NCBI GenBank assembly: GCA_016617855.1
Contig: JAECUM010003657.1
Location: 45,303-109,302 of the forward strand
Origin: Megalonaias nervosa
Taxonomy: Eukaryota > Mollusca > Bivalvia > Unionida > Unionidae
Direction: 5' to 3'
Length of the DNA stretch: 64,000 bases
Below, in pieces: positions 10,800 through 23,419 of this stretch. Each line of letters begins with the position of its first letter. Within the stretch, counting starts at the first letter, position 1. The translations under genes were made by a program, and so were the position numbers. The notes under the pieces are model-generated. The model saw only the letters and a program-made list of their open reading frames with translations. It did no database searches and was not told the DNA's origin.

Positions 10800-12770
10800 C
10801 ATGAATCCCATTTCAGTACATATTAATAAAATTATGGGTAGTGTACTTCATTTTAAGGTGGTTTCACTACAAGGTGGTATACTCAATGGCTCCTAAGGAC
10901 AGCTTTATAGTGCTCTACATTTGAAACTTATGTAATAATTTATCAAATAAATTTGAGTAAAATTTTATTCATTTTCTCTTTCCAAAATTCAGATCATTAT
11001 GGATTTACATTAATTATAGTAAAAGCTGAATGACAAACCATATATACTCGCTTGTAAGTCGTCATTTTTTTTTACTGAAAATTCAATTCATGCAGGGTAG
11101 GGGGTCATCTTATAAGCACAATATACAAAACATTTGATAAATTTAAGTATAATATTGGAAACTCCAGATGTTTGCATTACATTCAAATACTGTCAATTCA
11201 AATAGTTTTACATTTTCATGCCATTATTCTCATTCAGAAATTTATATATGGTATGCACTGTGTTTATCAGTTTCAAATATTTTTACATTTTCATGCCACT
11301 ATTCCCATTCAGAAACATCGAAATGGTATGCACTGTGTTCATCAGTTTCATGATGGTATTCATTACTCAATAATTCTATCAACAGTCATTTGGATTGTAA
11401 TTAAAAAATAATTCCAGTAAATTAAATAATACTCACTGTAAAGTGAAGTGTCCATTGATGTTGTTGACCTTGGGTTTTTACTAGCAAATATATTGCTTCT
11501 ATTTTCCTGCAAGTCTGAACAATCTGTATTTGTATTATATTTTGTGTTGTGCTGTATAAACACTGCTTTTAATGCATTAAGTTTTAATTTTATTTATATT
11601 TTCTCTTGCCATATTCCAAATCTGATTCCCAAATGATATCTACCGCATTATCTGCCAATGTATGTAGCCTGATAAGCAAATGGCCTGTAAAGGCAACACT
11701 GACTTTTTTCTTCAAGTTGACAATCCTTTTGATTCAACCATGAATTTGATACTTGTACATTTCCAAGAAGAATCACACAACTCCCTGTGTGTATATGAAT
11801 TTAATTATTTAACACCCTCTCTGTTTTCTTGTGTGACAACTCTCTCACTAAATGATGCATTTGGTACTTATTCAGTGCCAAGTAAAAGAAGATGGTTATC
11901 TGAAACCCCTTTGATCTTGCTGCACAAATGACACAGTAGCATCCTTTAAAAGATTTTGCAGACTTTATGGTGGAAGTATCATATACAGAGCCCAAGTTCA
12001 GTCTCCATATAAAAAGGCACATAACAGTAAAGACAAGGAATCAGAGTTGGATGATATTTACGATGACTAAATGATGATGAGGCTGAATTCTTGGACTTTG
12101 TACCAGGTGACATTAGACAATGACATTCATAGTATACTGCAAATCACACAAATATGGACTTTATTGACATTATCTGTATGACATGTGGAATTAACATAAT
12201 GTGGGATACTGTGAATTGGATCATCCTAGGCTACTATTTTTATACTGTAATGTGACCGATGATTAAATTCATAGATCTATCATGTAAATAAATTTAAAAT
12301 GTCAAAGTATTATGGATTTCTTTGTGACATGAAGATGAATAAAATATAACTGTGTTTTACACTTGTTACGTCTTTATTTTTTATGTTGATTTATCTATCC
12401 ATCCAGTTTGGTTCATTTATTTTTCCAAAGTGTAACTTTGACTCACTGACAAGTCATTGCTTCAGATGGAGCTGACTTGCAAAACAAACCCCTTGTGGAA
12501 GAGTCAGAGTGAAATTAGCTTTTGAAGCCGTAAAAAAAGGAGGGAGGTCAATTCACAGTCAACTTATTTTTGAATCCTGAATTCTATTATAAATCCTGAA
12601 TTCTGTGGACTTGAGAAAAGACAAAATTACCTCAGCAGCCAGCTTTGGTGAGTAATGACATCAAGAAGTCATCAACCATGTTGTAACATCAAAAAGAACA
12701 TGTACAGTCCTAGGTTAGAACAAACTTTCAAGATGCTTGTTTTAACAGTAACAGCATTTCTTTGTTAATG
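10800..12770. other. Intron DNA with one partial MITE-like end
   Basis: At 11038 the sequence ACCATATATACTCGCTTGTA matches the left end of the palindromic MITEs at 12773 and 23213, but no right end was found. Related 62-bp blocks at 11190-11250 and 11270-11330 (TTTTACATTTTCATGCCA) are a tandem duplication. Nothing else is recognisable. Confidence 0.5.
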
Positions 12771-12772
12771 TT

Positions 12773-12990
12773 GCTGTATATACTCACTTATAAAATGAAT
12801 CCAACTGCAAACTGTACAGACCCAGATGTAGTCTTTCATAATGTGTTGGCAGATCTGGGTCTCTGCAGTTTGTTAGAAGTAATCAGAGCAACAAGATAGA
12901 CCCTGACCTGCAGGTGCAATATGCTATGACAGATATGGATCTTTGTTGTTTGCAGTTTGACTCAACTTATATGTGAGCATATATGGTATA
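12773..12990. mobile_element. Palindromic MITE with CCATATATGCTCAC-type termini
   Basis: The left end reads GTATATACTCACTTATAAAA and the right end ACTTATATGTGAGCATATAT, which are inverted copies. The inside is also a large imperfect palindrome around CAGATCTGGGTCTCTGCAG (the same word family occurs inverted near 12825-12960). The copy at 23213-23415 shares ends and core. No protein. Confidence 0.75.
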
Positions 12991-13289
12991 AATGGTTAAT
13001 GTGATGGACAGAGGTAGACAAGAATAGCATGACTCATTTGCCATGTTAATATTTAACAAGTCACACATGCTAAAATGTACAGCACATTTTGGATACAATG
13101 CTGATTCACTGTTACCAATGAATCCTAAGATCTGACAACTTTATTTTCCACAAACACTTATGGGATGAACATCTAATTAAAATCAATACCTACTTATATG
13201 AGTAAATCTGACAGGCACTGATTGAAGTTCACCTTATGATGACATTTGAAATTGCTGGTCCATTTATTTTAGTAACCTATCTGATAAAG

Positions 13290-14600
13290 ATTTACATATT
13301 AGAGTGTAATGGTTAGAATATTACATCTACACTTCATGCTGGAGAGTTATGATTAGAAACATTATGTTCATTTCATATTAAAGTGTTCTAATTAGAAATG
13401 TTATTTTTACATTTCATGTTGGTGCGTTATGGTTAGAAACATTGTTTTTATATTTCATATTGAGTGTTCTGGTAAGATATGTTTACATTTCATATTAAAG
13501 GGTGTTATGTTTAGAAATTTTATGTTTACCTTCCATATTTGAGTGTTACGGTTAAAACCACTGTTTACATTTCATATAAAAGAGCTATGGTTAAAAACAT
13601 TGTGTTTACATTTCATATTAGAAAGTTATGGTTAGAAATGTTATGTTTACATTTCATATTACAGAGTGTTGTGGTTAGAAATGTTATATTTACATTTCAT
13701 ATTACAGAGTGTTGTGGTTAGAAATGTTATATTTACATTTCATATTACAGAGTGTTGTGGTTAGAAATGTTATGTTTACATTTCATATTACAGAGTGTTG
13801 TGGTTAGAAATGTTATATTTACATTTCATATTACAGTGTTGTGGTTAGAAATGTTATATTTACATTTCATATTACAGAGTGTTGTGGTTAGAAATGTCAT
13901 GTTTACATTTCGTATTACAGAGTGTTATGGTTAGAAATGTTATATTTACATTTCACATTTGAGTGTTATGGTTAAAAACATTATGCTTACATATCATATT
14001 AGAATGTTATGATTAGAAATATTACATTTCATATTAGAGTCATAGTTTGAAACATGTTAACATTTTTTATTAGTATTGTAGTTAGAAACATGTTTACATT
14101 TCATATTGGTGAGTTATGGTTAGAAACATTAATTTCATATTAGTGTGTTATGGTTAAAAATGTTGTGCTTACATTTAGTATTATTGAGTTACAGCTAGAA
14201 ATACTGAGTTTACTTTTCATATTGAAGTCTTATGGTTAGAAACACTGTGTTTACATTTAGTATTATTGAGTTACAGCTAGAAATACTGAGTTTACTTTTC
14301 ATATTGAAGTCTTATGGTTAGAAACACTGTGTTTACATTTAGTATTATTGAGTTTTAGTTAGAAATACTGTATTTACTTTTCATATTTAAGTGTTATGGT
14401 TAGAAATACTGTGTTTACACTGAGCTATAGTTAGAAATACTGTGTTTACTTTTCATATCAGAGTGTTCTAGTTAAAAACACTGTGTTTACATTTAGTGTT
14501 ATAGTTATGGTTAGAAACATCGTTTACATTTCATATCAGAATGTTACAGTTAGAAACATCATGTTTACATTTCATATTGGAGAGTTATGGGTTACATATA
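13290..14600. repeat. 43-bp minisatellite, roughly 28-30 copies
   Basis: Consensus pieces: GAGTGTTGTGGTTAGAAATG and TTATATTTACATTTCATATT. The centre (13640-13960) is nearly homogeneous; both flanks are diverged. That gradient suggests the middle expanded most recently. Open frames of about 60 codons here are by-products of the repeat. Confidence 0.92.
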
Positions 14601-14989
14601 TTATGTTCTGAATGACATTTTACACTTTAAAAAATGTTTAAGCTGTGATCTGACTGGTGAATCAAAAGGTCAACTGAACATGACCTTTTATTGTTGTCTG
14701 TCAATTCTCCATTATGTTGGAGATCTCTATTTTAATGAGACTGGGATGAAAATGTGAATAAAAAGTCACAAATACAGCTGTGATATGGTTCAATTTCAAT
14801 CCAAGATTAAATGACGTGGCATAGTTGGTGTTCTACAGGAAGAACAAGAGTACAATGAGTTGTAAATTATATGCCATGCCCATGTTTAATGGCCTCAATG
14901 CAGACATTAATGAGGTGCTGGTTGACTCTGAAAATTACTTACTAATGGGTCTCAATAAACCTGAAATTTTGTCAAAGTGTACAGTCTTC

Positions 14990-15690
14990 AACTAAAAACT
15001 TGCTGTGCAGAAACAATTTTTGTCTTAACACTCATCACCTTAACCTTTGACCTCCAGACCCCAAGTTCTGTAAGTTTCTTTCTCACCCTAAGTACAAGAC
15101 CGCTAGGGAACAAAGATTATGCTGCAAACTCATCCTTCCTTCAGTTCCAATGACCATGGCCATTGACCTTTTGAAACAGTGCCAGCCCTTCATCAACTCT
15201 GGTCCAAGTACACCTTCAAGAATATTGTGTAAAAACCATTTTTCTTCTTTCAGTTACAGTGACCTCTGACCATGAACCCAAAGTATAAGTTATCCACAAA
15301 CTTTGGTGAAGGTACATGGTCTAGAATATAATTTTTTTTCCAGAAACCATTTTTCATTCAACTGACCTTTACCTTTTGACTCAAAAAAACTGGCATCTTC
15401 CAAACCCCAGGTGAAAGCCATCCACAAATTTTGGTCCAGGTCTGTGATGTAGAACTAATGTTATTGTGTGAACATGTGTTCATTCTCCAGTCAGTGACCT
15501 TTTCCTTTCACTTTTTGCCCCCCCCCCTCCACTTAATACACTTCATTCTTATCCCAAACACAAACTTTACAAATCTGGTAATGGCTGATGGTACAAAACT
15601 CAAATTATTGTGTGAAAACAAAACTGGGATGGACGGAAGCCCTAACATGATAGGCTTTGGCTTTGTCCTATGGCCTGTGTATCCATAAGA
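14990..15690 (+). repeat. Dispersed repeat rich in TGACCTTTGACC-type motifs, copy 2
   Basis: Cores contain CACCTTAACCTTTGACCTCC, GTGCCAGCCC, CATTTTTCTTCTTTCAG and GGTCCAGGTCTGTGATGTAG. The end ACTGGGATGGACGGAAGCCC gives a GGACGGA-type 3' end. The words match 8840-9350 and 46990-47440. The layout fits a modular element built of related cores. No coding function. Confidence 0.7.
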
Positions 15691-15699
15691 TATAAAACT

Positions 15700-16280
15700 T
15701 TGAAGAAAATTCAGGCTATGAAACAATTTGTACCACCTAGTGCCAAAATTACAAAAATAGTCCCTCAAAGAGACCAAAGCGGTACTGGCCAAAAGCAATC
15801 TGCAGTATTACAGGAGAAATCTTTTTCTTCACTTCTTTTATTAATTTGTGCTGACAACTAAAATAATGAATTTGACAAATTTCAATGTACCAGATTAAAA
15901 ACAAAGAGAGCTGTGTATGCTGGAGTTAACATCTCAACAAGATAAGTGCAGTTAGTTATGATTACTGCACCTGAACCTGATGTCATGGATAGATCGCTTA
16001 GCATTTCTCAGATACTGTCAAAATATTCCCCAAAAGTCCATAATTATTGTTTTGATGGTTGTATTCACAAGTGATAATACTATAACTCACAAGCTCAAGT
16101 TGTCATGACAACTGGCAATCATTCAAGGTAATTTTCAAAATCCATTAATACTTCTTTATGTTGTCATGCAATACATATTATATGACCTTCAAATCACTGC
16201 AGGGCTGACTGTGAAACTATGTAGTATATGTGTTGGTAATCACACATTATTTATTTAGAACTAAGTTCATCTTATAAGTC
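15700..16280. other. Intron DNA without recognised features
   Basis: No repeats shared with the rest of the window and no conserved frame were seen. Confidence 0.5.
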
Positions 16281-16289
16281 CTTTTGTAA

Positions 16290-16985
16290 GAATTCATTAC
16301 AAAATGGCAAGTTCCACTGAATGTGTAGCAAATAACAAGATTTCTAAGATGCTCACCACAGCAGCCATGATGGAGGTCAGATCAGCACCACTTTCATCTC
16401 ATAGCAACTAAACATTGAAACAAGGTTTTTAATAACAACCTAAAGACAATACAAGCATCTGTTCAAGACAAGCAGCAATAGCAAAATGTTCAAGATAGCC
16501 ACCACAGCCACAATGCTGAACACTCATCAGTAACATTTTTGTTTATGGTAAATTACATGTCGTAAGAAGTATATGAGTGAAAACAGTGCCAACAAGACCA
16601 TTAGGAAATCCTTTCTGAAGATGTAGGAAAAAACAAATGTTGCTCAGCGCTCTACGCAAGATTTCATTTAGGATCAACTGCATACTGTAAACAGTGTTTA
16701 TGTGAAAATCCCATGTCAATTCAACTCTATTGCCCCCATGACTCCTCTTCTGGACTGGCATTATTTTCATTTTGGACCAAACTAAATATCATAAGAATTG
16801 TTTTAAAGTGCCATGTCAATGTGACCAGCCATTCAGGAAGAGTTACAATAAAAAGATTTTAAAAGATGGATACCATAGCAGCCATACTGGATGCTTAACG
16901 GACACCATAATCATTTGGGACAAACTAGACCTCAGGATGAAACCGCCAAGCTTTATGACTTTCTTGCAGATAGTTTAGGAAGATT
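16290..16985 (+). repeat. Pearl-like core units, truncated array
   Basis: Diverged copies of the core AAGATGGCNNCCATNGTGGCCAT, ATCAGCACCATTTTCATT, CCATGTCAATNTGACCATCC are visible (TCACCACAGCAGCCATGATG at 16352; ACCATAGCAGCCATACTGGA at 16871). The array lacks an obvious 5' cap and stops at the 77-bp minisatellite. Confidence 0.65.
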
Positions 16986-16991
16986 AGTGAT

Positions 16992-17537
16992 ATTAAACAT
17001 TTGCTAAAGGTTACTGGACGCAAGGCCATCAGGTAAGTTCTTCTGCTCTTCAATCAGAACAGTTAATAATTAAACATTTGCTAAAGGTCACTGGATGCAA
17101 GGCCATCAAGTAAGTTCTTTTGCTCTTCAATCAGAACAGTTAATAATTAAACATTTGCTAAAGGTCACTGGATGCAAGGCCATCAAGTAAGTTCTTCTGC
17201 TCTTCAATCAGAACAGTTAATAATTAAACATTTGCTAAAGGTCACTGGATGCAATGCCATCAAGTAAGTTCTTCTGCTCTTCAATCAGAACAGTTAATAA
17301 TTAAACATTTGCTAAAGATCACTGGATGCAAGGCCATCAAGTAAGTTCTTTTGCTCTTCAATCAGAACAGTTAATAATTAAACATTTGCTACAGGTCACT
17401 GGATGCAAGGCCATCAAGTAAGTTCTTCTGCTCTTCAATCAGAACAGTTAATAATTAAATATTTGCTAAAGGTCACTGGATGCAATGCCATCAAGTAAGT
17501 TCTTCTGCTCTTCAATCAGAACAGTTAGTAATTAAAC
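16992..17537. repeat. 77-bp minisatellite, 7 copies
   Basis: Unit starts ATTAAACATTTGCTAAAGGT (16992, 17069, ...) and contains GGATGCAAGGCCATCAAGTA, then AGTTCTTCTGCTCTTCAATC and AGAACAG. Units are more than 95% alike by eye. On the plus strand each unit holds a donor-like CAGGTAAGT or CAAGTAAGT followed by a pyrimidine-rich stretch and ATCAG. Confidence 0.93.
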
Positions 17538-17762
17538 AAAGAATTTTTAAAACTCATAAAATCAGAAAAATTTATCCAAGTTATTAAATATCGCTTTGCT
17601 TGTAAGGTCACAAATCATAAGCCTGCTAGAGACAATTCTGTTATGCCTTTTGCAGCACATTTATCAAACTGCTGTAGTCCATCCAGCTGTATCTGGGTTG
17701 ATAGGCTGGGTTCTTTTTTGTTTTTTACTTGTTCTCTTTTTTTTTTTTTCTTTTGGTCAAGT

Positions 17763-17955
17763 GATATGTAGCCTGGTTTGGTTCAGTTCTTTACAGCACA
17801 GCAACACAAGTCAGTTATTTAGTGCTGATGCAATGTGGGTGAAGTGCCTTGCCCAAGGACACACCAGAGGCTGGTCTGATGGAAGGATTTGAACCTGCAT
17901 CCTTTTTGTCATGAGTCTGGCATTCTGACTGCTGAGCCACCACAGCTCCCACGAC
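17763..17955 (-). mobile_element. tRNA-derived SINE, third family
   Basis: On the minus strand: GGGAGCTGTGGTGGCTCAGC (A-box-like TGGCTCAGCAG), box B GGTTCAAATCC, then GTGTCCTTGGGCAAGGCACT, a module common in animal SINEs, and a tail towards 17763. Target duplications are unclear. A degenerate relative may lie at 41360-41490. Confidence 0.75.
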
Positions 17956-18249
17956 AGGTATTATTTCCAAGATACATGTCCTATGACTAATGGCTATGTT
18001 TAAATAACATACCAACTATGTAATGGTTTGTTACATGAAAACCAAGGTTTTAAAATTTGGCATTAAATGGAATGTGATTTTTAACAGAAGTTGACAAGGC
18101 TAACACAACATGGTCAAAACACATTTGTTGTGGGGCATACACAAACAGGCAAAATTTAATTTCTAATGATACAATATTAAGGTATGATAAATCTGTATTC
18201 CAGAATTGGGAAAACACATTACAAATAAGCAAATCAATTTCTGGTCGAA

Positions 18250-18735
18250 ATTAGTGCTATTTCAATTATTTAGGTTATAGCGACTATTTTTTATACTAAG
18301 TCATAATACCCTTAAACATGCATACAATTAAAACATGACCTTTTTACTCACAATAACCAACATATGGATATACAGGGAGGGTAAGGACATAGTGAAACCA
18401 TTATAGTGAAAGTGAATGACTCCAAGCAAAAGGTACAGCGAGAAGAACAGAAGAACACTGGAACCAGGAAGTTTATATAATAATACACTTAAGAGAAAAA
18501 TATTAACTTGATAAGAAGTTGTTTCAAATGACGAATTCTTCTGCATACATGAGTAAAAATGTCAAAATGACCTACTGTTTCGTAGAATGGTGTTTACCCT
18601 TCTGAACGCATGCACATGTAAGTACTGAGTTTCATGAAAGCATGAAATGTAGGTTACAGTGACTAATTTTGATACTATGCCATAATACCCTTCAACATGC
18701 ATACACTTAAAACATGACCTTTTTATCCACCTAAC
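18250..18735. repeat. Direct repeat pair of about 75 bp
   Basis: AGGTTATAGCGACTA...CATAATACCCTTAAACATGC (from 18273) recurs as AGGTTACAGTGACTA...CATAATACCCTTCAACATGC (from 18651), both running to AAAACATGACCTTTTTA. Spacing is about 378 bp. Function and element type unknown. Confidence 0.7.
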
Positions 18736-19009
18736 CCTAGCAATGTCCTTTCTCCAATGGTTGTGTTGTGGAGAAAGTTCAATGCAAACGAGAGATATTG
18801 AACTAGAAAGAAAGCCAACACCTGGCAGACAGATAATGTGACCTCTGTGTCTCATCTTCTGCAACAAATGTCACAGGTGAGAGAAAAAAAAAGAACAAAT
18901 TCACAGAAATATTACACTTTCAGGGTTCAAACAATTTCAAAATCTGACCGATGTGCTGCCTGAAAATGAATCTGGCTTTGCTTAAATTCTGAATCCCTGG
19001 GGCAACACT

Positions 19010-20610
19010 TAAGAACACGAGTCCCTCATAGGGATTGATGCTCTAGTGATTAAAATAGTTCCAGGAATTGAAGATAGACAATTTCTTCTTTATAACTGCT
19101 GAGTACTGAAACCTGCGCAGCTATTCTTGAGTGACAGGATTTTTAACTTAGCCCTGTGGCAGCTATACTGGATGTAGGGTTGGCACAATTTTCATTTCAG
19201 ACAAACCAGACATCATCAGAAGAATTTCAGTGAAAATCCCATGCCAATATGACCATCCATTCAGGAGTAGTGATAAGATTTTCAAGATGGCCTTGGTGCC
19301 AGCCAAAGTTGATAAAACAATGAAACCATTTGAATTATGGACAAAATCAGATATTATAAGAAGTGTTTTGGTAGGAGCAGCAATAAAATTTTCAAGATTG
19401 GGTGTCTGATTAGCATCATTTTCACTCAGGAACAACTATACATCAAAAGAAATCTTCTGAGGAAAACCCATGTTGACATGACTTTCCATTTCCAAGAAGT
19501 AGTTACAATAAGGTTTTGAAGACAGTTGCCATGGTGATAATTTTTTAGGTCAGACTGGCACTATTTTCAATTTAAGACAACTAGATATCATAATCAGTCT
19601 TCTGTTGAAAACCCCATGCCAATATAAATTTCTATTTTGGATGTATAGTGACAAGAAGATGTATGTCAGATCAAAACAAATTTCATTGATGACCAACCAA
19701 ACACCATCTCCCATTAAAAACACTGTACTTATGTGACTTTGCATCTTTAAGGTATAAGTATAAAATATTTTCATGATGACTGCCATGTTGGTCATAGTGG
19801 ATATCAGATCAACACCATTTTCATTAGGGACCACCTAAACATCATAAGATGTCATTTTGCAAAAACCAGAGTCTCCATTCTCATTCAGGATCCACTAGAC
19901 TTCTAAAAATGATCTTTTGGTGAAAACCCCATGTCAATACAACTTTCCATTTAGGAAGAGTAGTGCTAACAAGATATTCAAGATGGCTGCTGGGTCAGCC
20001 ATATTCAATATCAAATTGGCACATCTTCATTTACGACCAACTAGACACCACTTTAGTGAAAACCAAATGTTGATCTGCCCATCCATTCAGTAGGAGTTGC
20101 AATAACAAGATTTTCAAGAAGGCCGCTATGGTGGCCATACTGGATGTTCCAGCAGCACTGTTCTCCTTCAGGACCCATTACACTTCATAATATATTTTTT
20201 GGTGAAAATCCCATGTCAATATGACTTTCTGTTTAGAAAGAGTTGTGCTAACAGATATGCAAGAAAGCTGCTGTAGAAGCCATATTCAACATCAAATTGG
20301 CACGATCTTCATTTAAGATCAACTAGACACCATAAATATTTTCGTGAAAACCCCATTTTGACACGACTATCAATTTATGAGGAGTAGCAAGATTTTCAAG
20401 AAAACCACTATGGTGACCATACTTTATAATCTGAGCAGCACCATTTTCATTTAGGACCAACTATACTTTGGCATGAATGTGTTTCATGGAATCCTTCAAG
20501 TCAATTAGGATAAGTAGCAGTATCAATCTGGTTGGTGCTAACAGACAGACAGATGATGGATGATGGAAAACAGGCCATCCCATAAGCTCTTCTGGCCAAT
20601 GGCCAGTAAA
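19010..20610 (+). mobile_element. Pearl-like modular element, copy A
   Basis: 5' cap: ACGAGTCCCTCATAGGGATT, then GATGCTCTAGTG. It is followed by about nine diverged cores of roughly 160 bp (CATACTGGATGT, GCACCATTTTCATT, GGACCAACTAGAC, GAAAACCCCATGTCAAT, GATTTTCAAGATGGCC). The 3' cap is CTAACAGACAGACAGATGAT, then ACAGGCCATCCCATAAGCTC. The 5' unit, core array and GACAGAC 3' end match the published layout of bivalve pearl elements. No protein is encoded. Confidence 0.75.
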
Positions 20611-20614
20611 AGTA

Positions 20615-23205
20615 AATCATCAGTTGGCTTGAGACTTCCATTAATCCTTGTAAAGGGTCATTAATGAATATTCTCCTTTGTGAACAATCTGTATAGTTTG
20701 AAAATAAAAATACAGAACAGGTCATGAAATCCTGTGGCAGTCCACTGGGTTACCTAAATTCAACATATGGTAGCCCTGATCCAGCATTCTAGTACTTCAT
20801 GGTCTATGGGGACAAAATTGTTCAGGCCCTGACAAACAGTAGTATGGTAAGAGACAGTGAGACAAGATGACATGCAATACAGGTGTTAGTAACACACAAC
20901 AAGCACGTGTATGCATTCTATCAAGCCAGAGAACCTCCTGTACCTTTTCCCACTTGCTGAAGGTTAGATCATTCCAATCCTGTATAGTGTGCATCCAGAA
21001 TCAAACACTTTTTTTGACTAGCAAGAATCTTCATTTTCTTCAGCACTTTAGATGATAACCATTAATTACTCAAAAGTTCTTTACTCCAAAGAATTTATAA
21101 AAAAAAACATCATCATTTGACTGCTTGCATTCTATGAAATGGCACTGCTTAAATTATGATTACTGATATACTGACCAGCAGAGCAAAAATTTTAACATAT
21201 TTAGAACTGAACCATGTACAATTTGATTGCAGTTTGGAAATATCTGTCCCTGAAGCTTTAAAACACTTCAAGCATTTTATTATTCTGAGGCCAAGACAGG
21301 AAGTTATTGTGCTGGTACTGTATTGCTCTTCTCCTGAATGGGTATATTTTCAAATGGTGCTGCCCAAAACACTATGTCGCATCTGTTTTACATTTATCTT
21401 GGTGAAATGACCTTCAGTGTCCATGTAAAACTAATGCCATTATGGATGCCAGTGAAGTATTCCCTCACTATTAAGCACCTCATCATACAACTGTCCCTCC
21501 TTATACTGAGGCATGGTAAAAAAAATTCCAATGTATTAGTCAGATTTTGTTTTCAAATTGCTACTTAATTAAATTCACTTGATTTTACTTCATGCAACAT
21601 AAAAACAAAGTACAATGTTGCTTTATTCCAGACTATTTTTTTTGTGACTGATGCACTATTGTGACAGATTAAATGGAACATACCTCAGTAAAAGGTGAAT
21701 TCACTTACAACAGGAATACATTTATGGTTCCAGTAAGAACTCTTGTGTTGAGAAAACACATTTAGTATATAAAACATTACAAAAATGATCAATGCATAAA
21801 GATTATGACATTAAATACAGCATCACTAACCAAAGTACAATAAAATCATTTTTTAAAAAGTACAAGTCTAGAATCTCATGCAATGAATACACCTAGTTTA
21901 CTGAGGTTTGTACTGTTTCATAGATGGTGCTGGGCATAAGTTTGAAAAAGAAAACACAGCTCAACATTCTTCCATATGCACAAAGAACATAGGGATGCAA
22001 ATAAGCATTGGTGCTAAATACACATACATGCACAAGCTTTTACAATAACTTTTTGGGCTTGTTTTGTAAAATGCTGTAAACTAAGCACCGTGTTAGGCTT
22101 TGTCAATGCATAAAATAGATAAGAGATGAGAGAAGTTTTAAAGAAATTTCTTTGGAAAGTTCACAAGTTATTTATCCGTGTGAAAGACTGAAAACCATGC
22201 ATATCATATTAAGATAACTGCAGTAAATTCAAAATTATTTGTAGTGTACCAGCTTTAATGGATTTCCAGGATGCAACAAACCACAAATTTAAAGACCCCA
22301 TGAAGAATGATCCTTTATATGAAACTACCAAGACTCCACCTCCCCTTGCCACTCCACCCACACCTGCCACTTTCATAATCCACGAATTTAAAGACCCAAT
22401 GAAAAAGTAATAGGACTGTACCCAACCCCATCCCCCTGATGCTTTCCCAGTCAACAAACTTAAGAACCTAACAAAAACTGAGCTTTTATATGAAAGTGCC
22501 AGGACTCCACATACACAATAATAATCCTTTATATGAAAGTAATAGGACTAACCCCTCACCCACCCACCCCTTGGCACTTTCCCAATCCACAAATTTAGGT
22601 AACAACAAGTGGGTTTTTTTTGTAAAATAATACCAATTGATGCCCACAAAAATAAATGATTTCTCAATATTATGTTTGCATAATGAATGTTATTACCCGA
22701 TTTAATTACTGGTTTCAAACAGTACAAAAACAAAATTTTGTGCAATAAAATGTTTATTGATTAAACTAACTTACAGAATTTACATATTTTTCTTATGCAC
22801 AGCACAATCCTGTGAACTTATGACTATTATCAAAGCTGTACTAGTATAGCATTTCATGCAAACAGCATAACATTACCCACAATGCATTAAAAAAAATATA
22901 TATTCTTTATAGCAAAAATAATATCTTGTCAGATATGTTATTCCAACTTTTCTCATTAATTCCTTTTCTTTCCCCACTATAACCAACTACCTCTATCCAA
23001 CAAACTACATCCTCATTAATTTATCTCCTCTCCAAAATTTAAAGCTAGAATTGCACCTCTACAAACTATCATATCAACAATAAGTTTTAGGTCCCTATTT
23101 TAAACTACATGTTCTATAGAATTACTAATACATGTACAAAATGCAATATCAATGGTATAAGTTTCCATGTTTCCCAAAAAGGCATGGAGACAATAAATAA
23201 TTAAA
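20615..23205. other. Intron DNA with a short local repeat
   Basis: Mostly featureless. Between 22260 and 22600 a block with CCACAAATTTAAAGACCC, ATGAA and CCTTTATATGAAA recurs about four times (period near 75-110 bp), with C-rich stretches giving chance frames. No conserved coding sequence. Confidence 0.5.
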
Positions 23206-23212
23206 ATATTTA

Positions 23213-23415
23213 CCATATATACTCGCATATAAGTTGTGGCCAACTTCAAACAACATAGACTCTGAACTTCCATTGCATACTGCACCAGTAGGTCAAGGTC
23301 AATGGTGTTTGTTCTACTGATTACTCTTAACAAACTGCTGAGACCCAGATCTGCTGTTGCATAATGTAGCAGATCTTGAACAGTTTGCAGTTGGACTCTT
23401 ACTTCTAAGCGAGTA
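23213..23415. mobile_element. Palindromic MITE, second copy
   Basis: It begins CCATATATACTCGCATATAA and ends TTACTTCTAAGCGAGTA, an inverted pair. The core GACCCAGATCTGCTGTTGCA matches the copy at 12773-12990. A further fragment (ACCATATCTACAAGTATAAA with a GACCTGATCTGCTATT core) starts near 24449. Confidence 0.72.
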
Positions 23416-23419
23416 CATT

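Noticed and set aside
3950..17537. Regular arrays at 4.0, 5.8, 10.6, 13.3 and 17.0 kb considered as CRISPR arrays
   Set aside because: Units are contiguous tandem copies without unique spacers, in a eukaryotic intron context. They are minisatellites.
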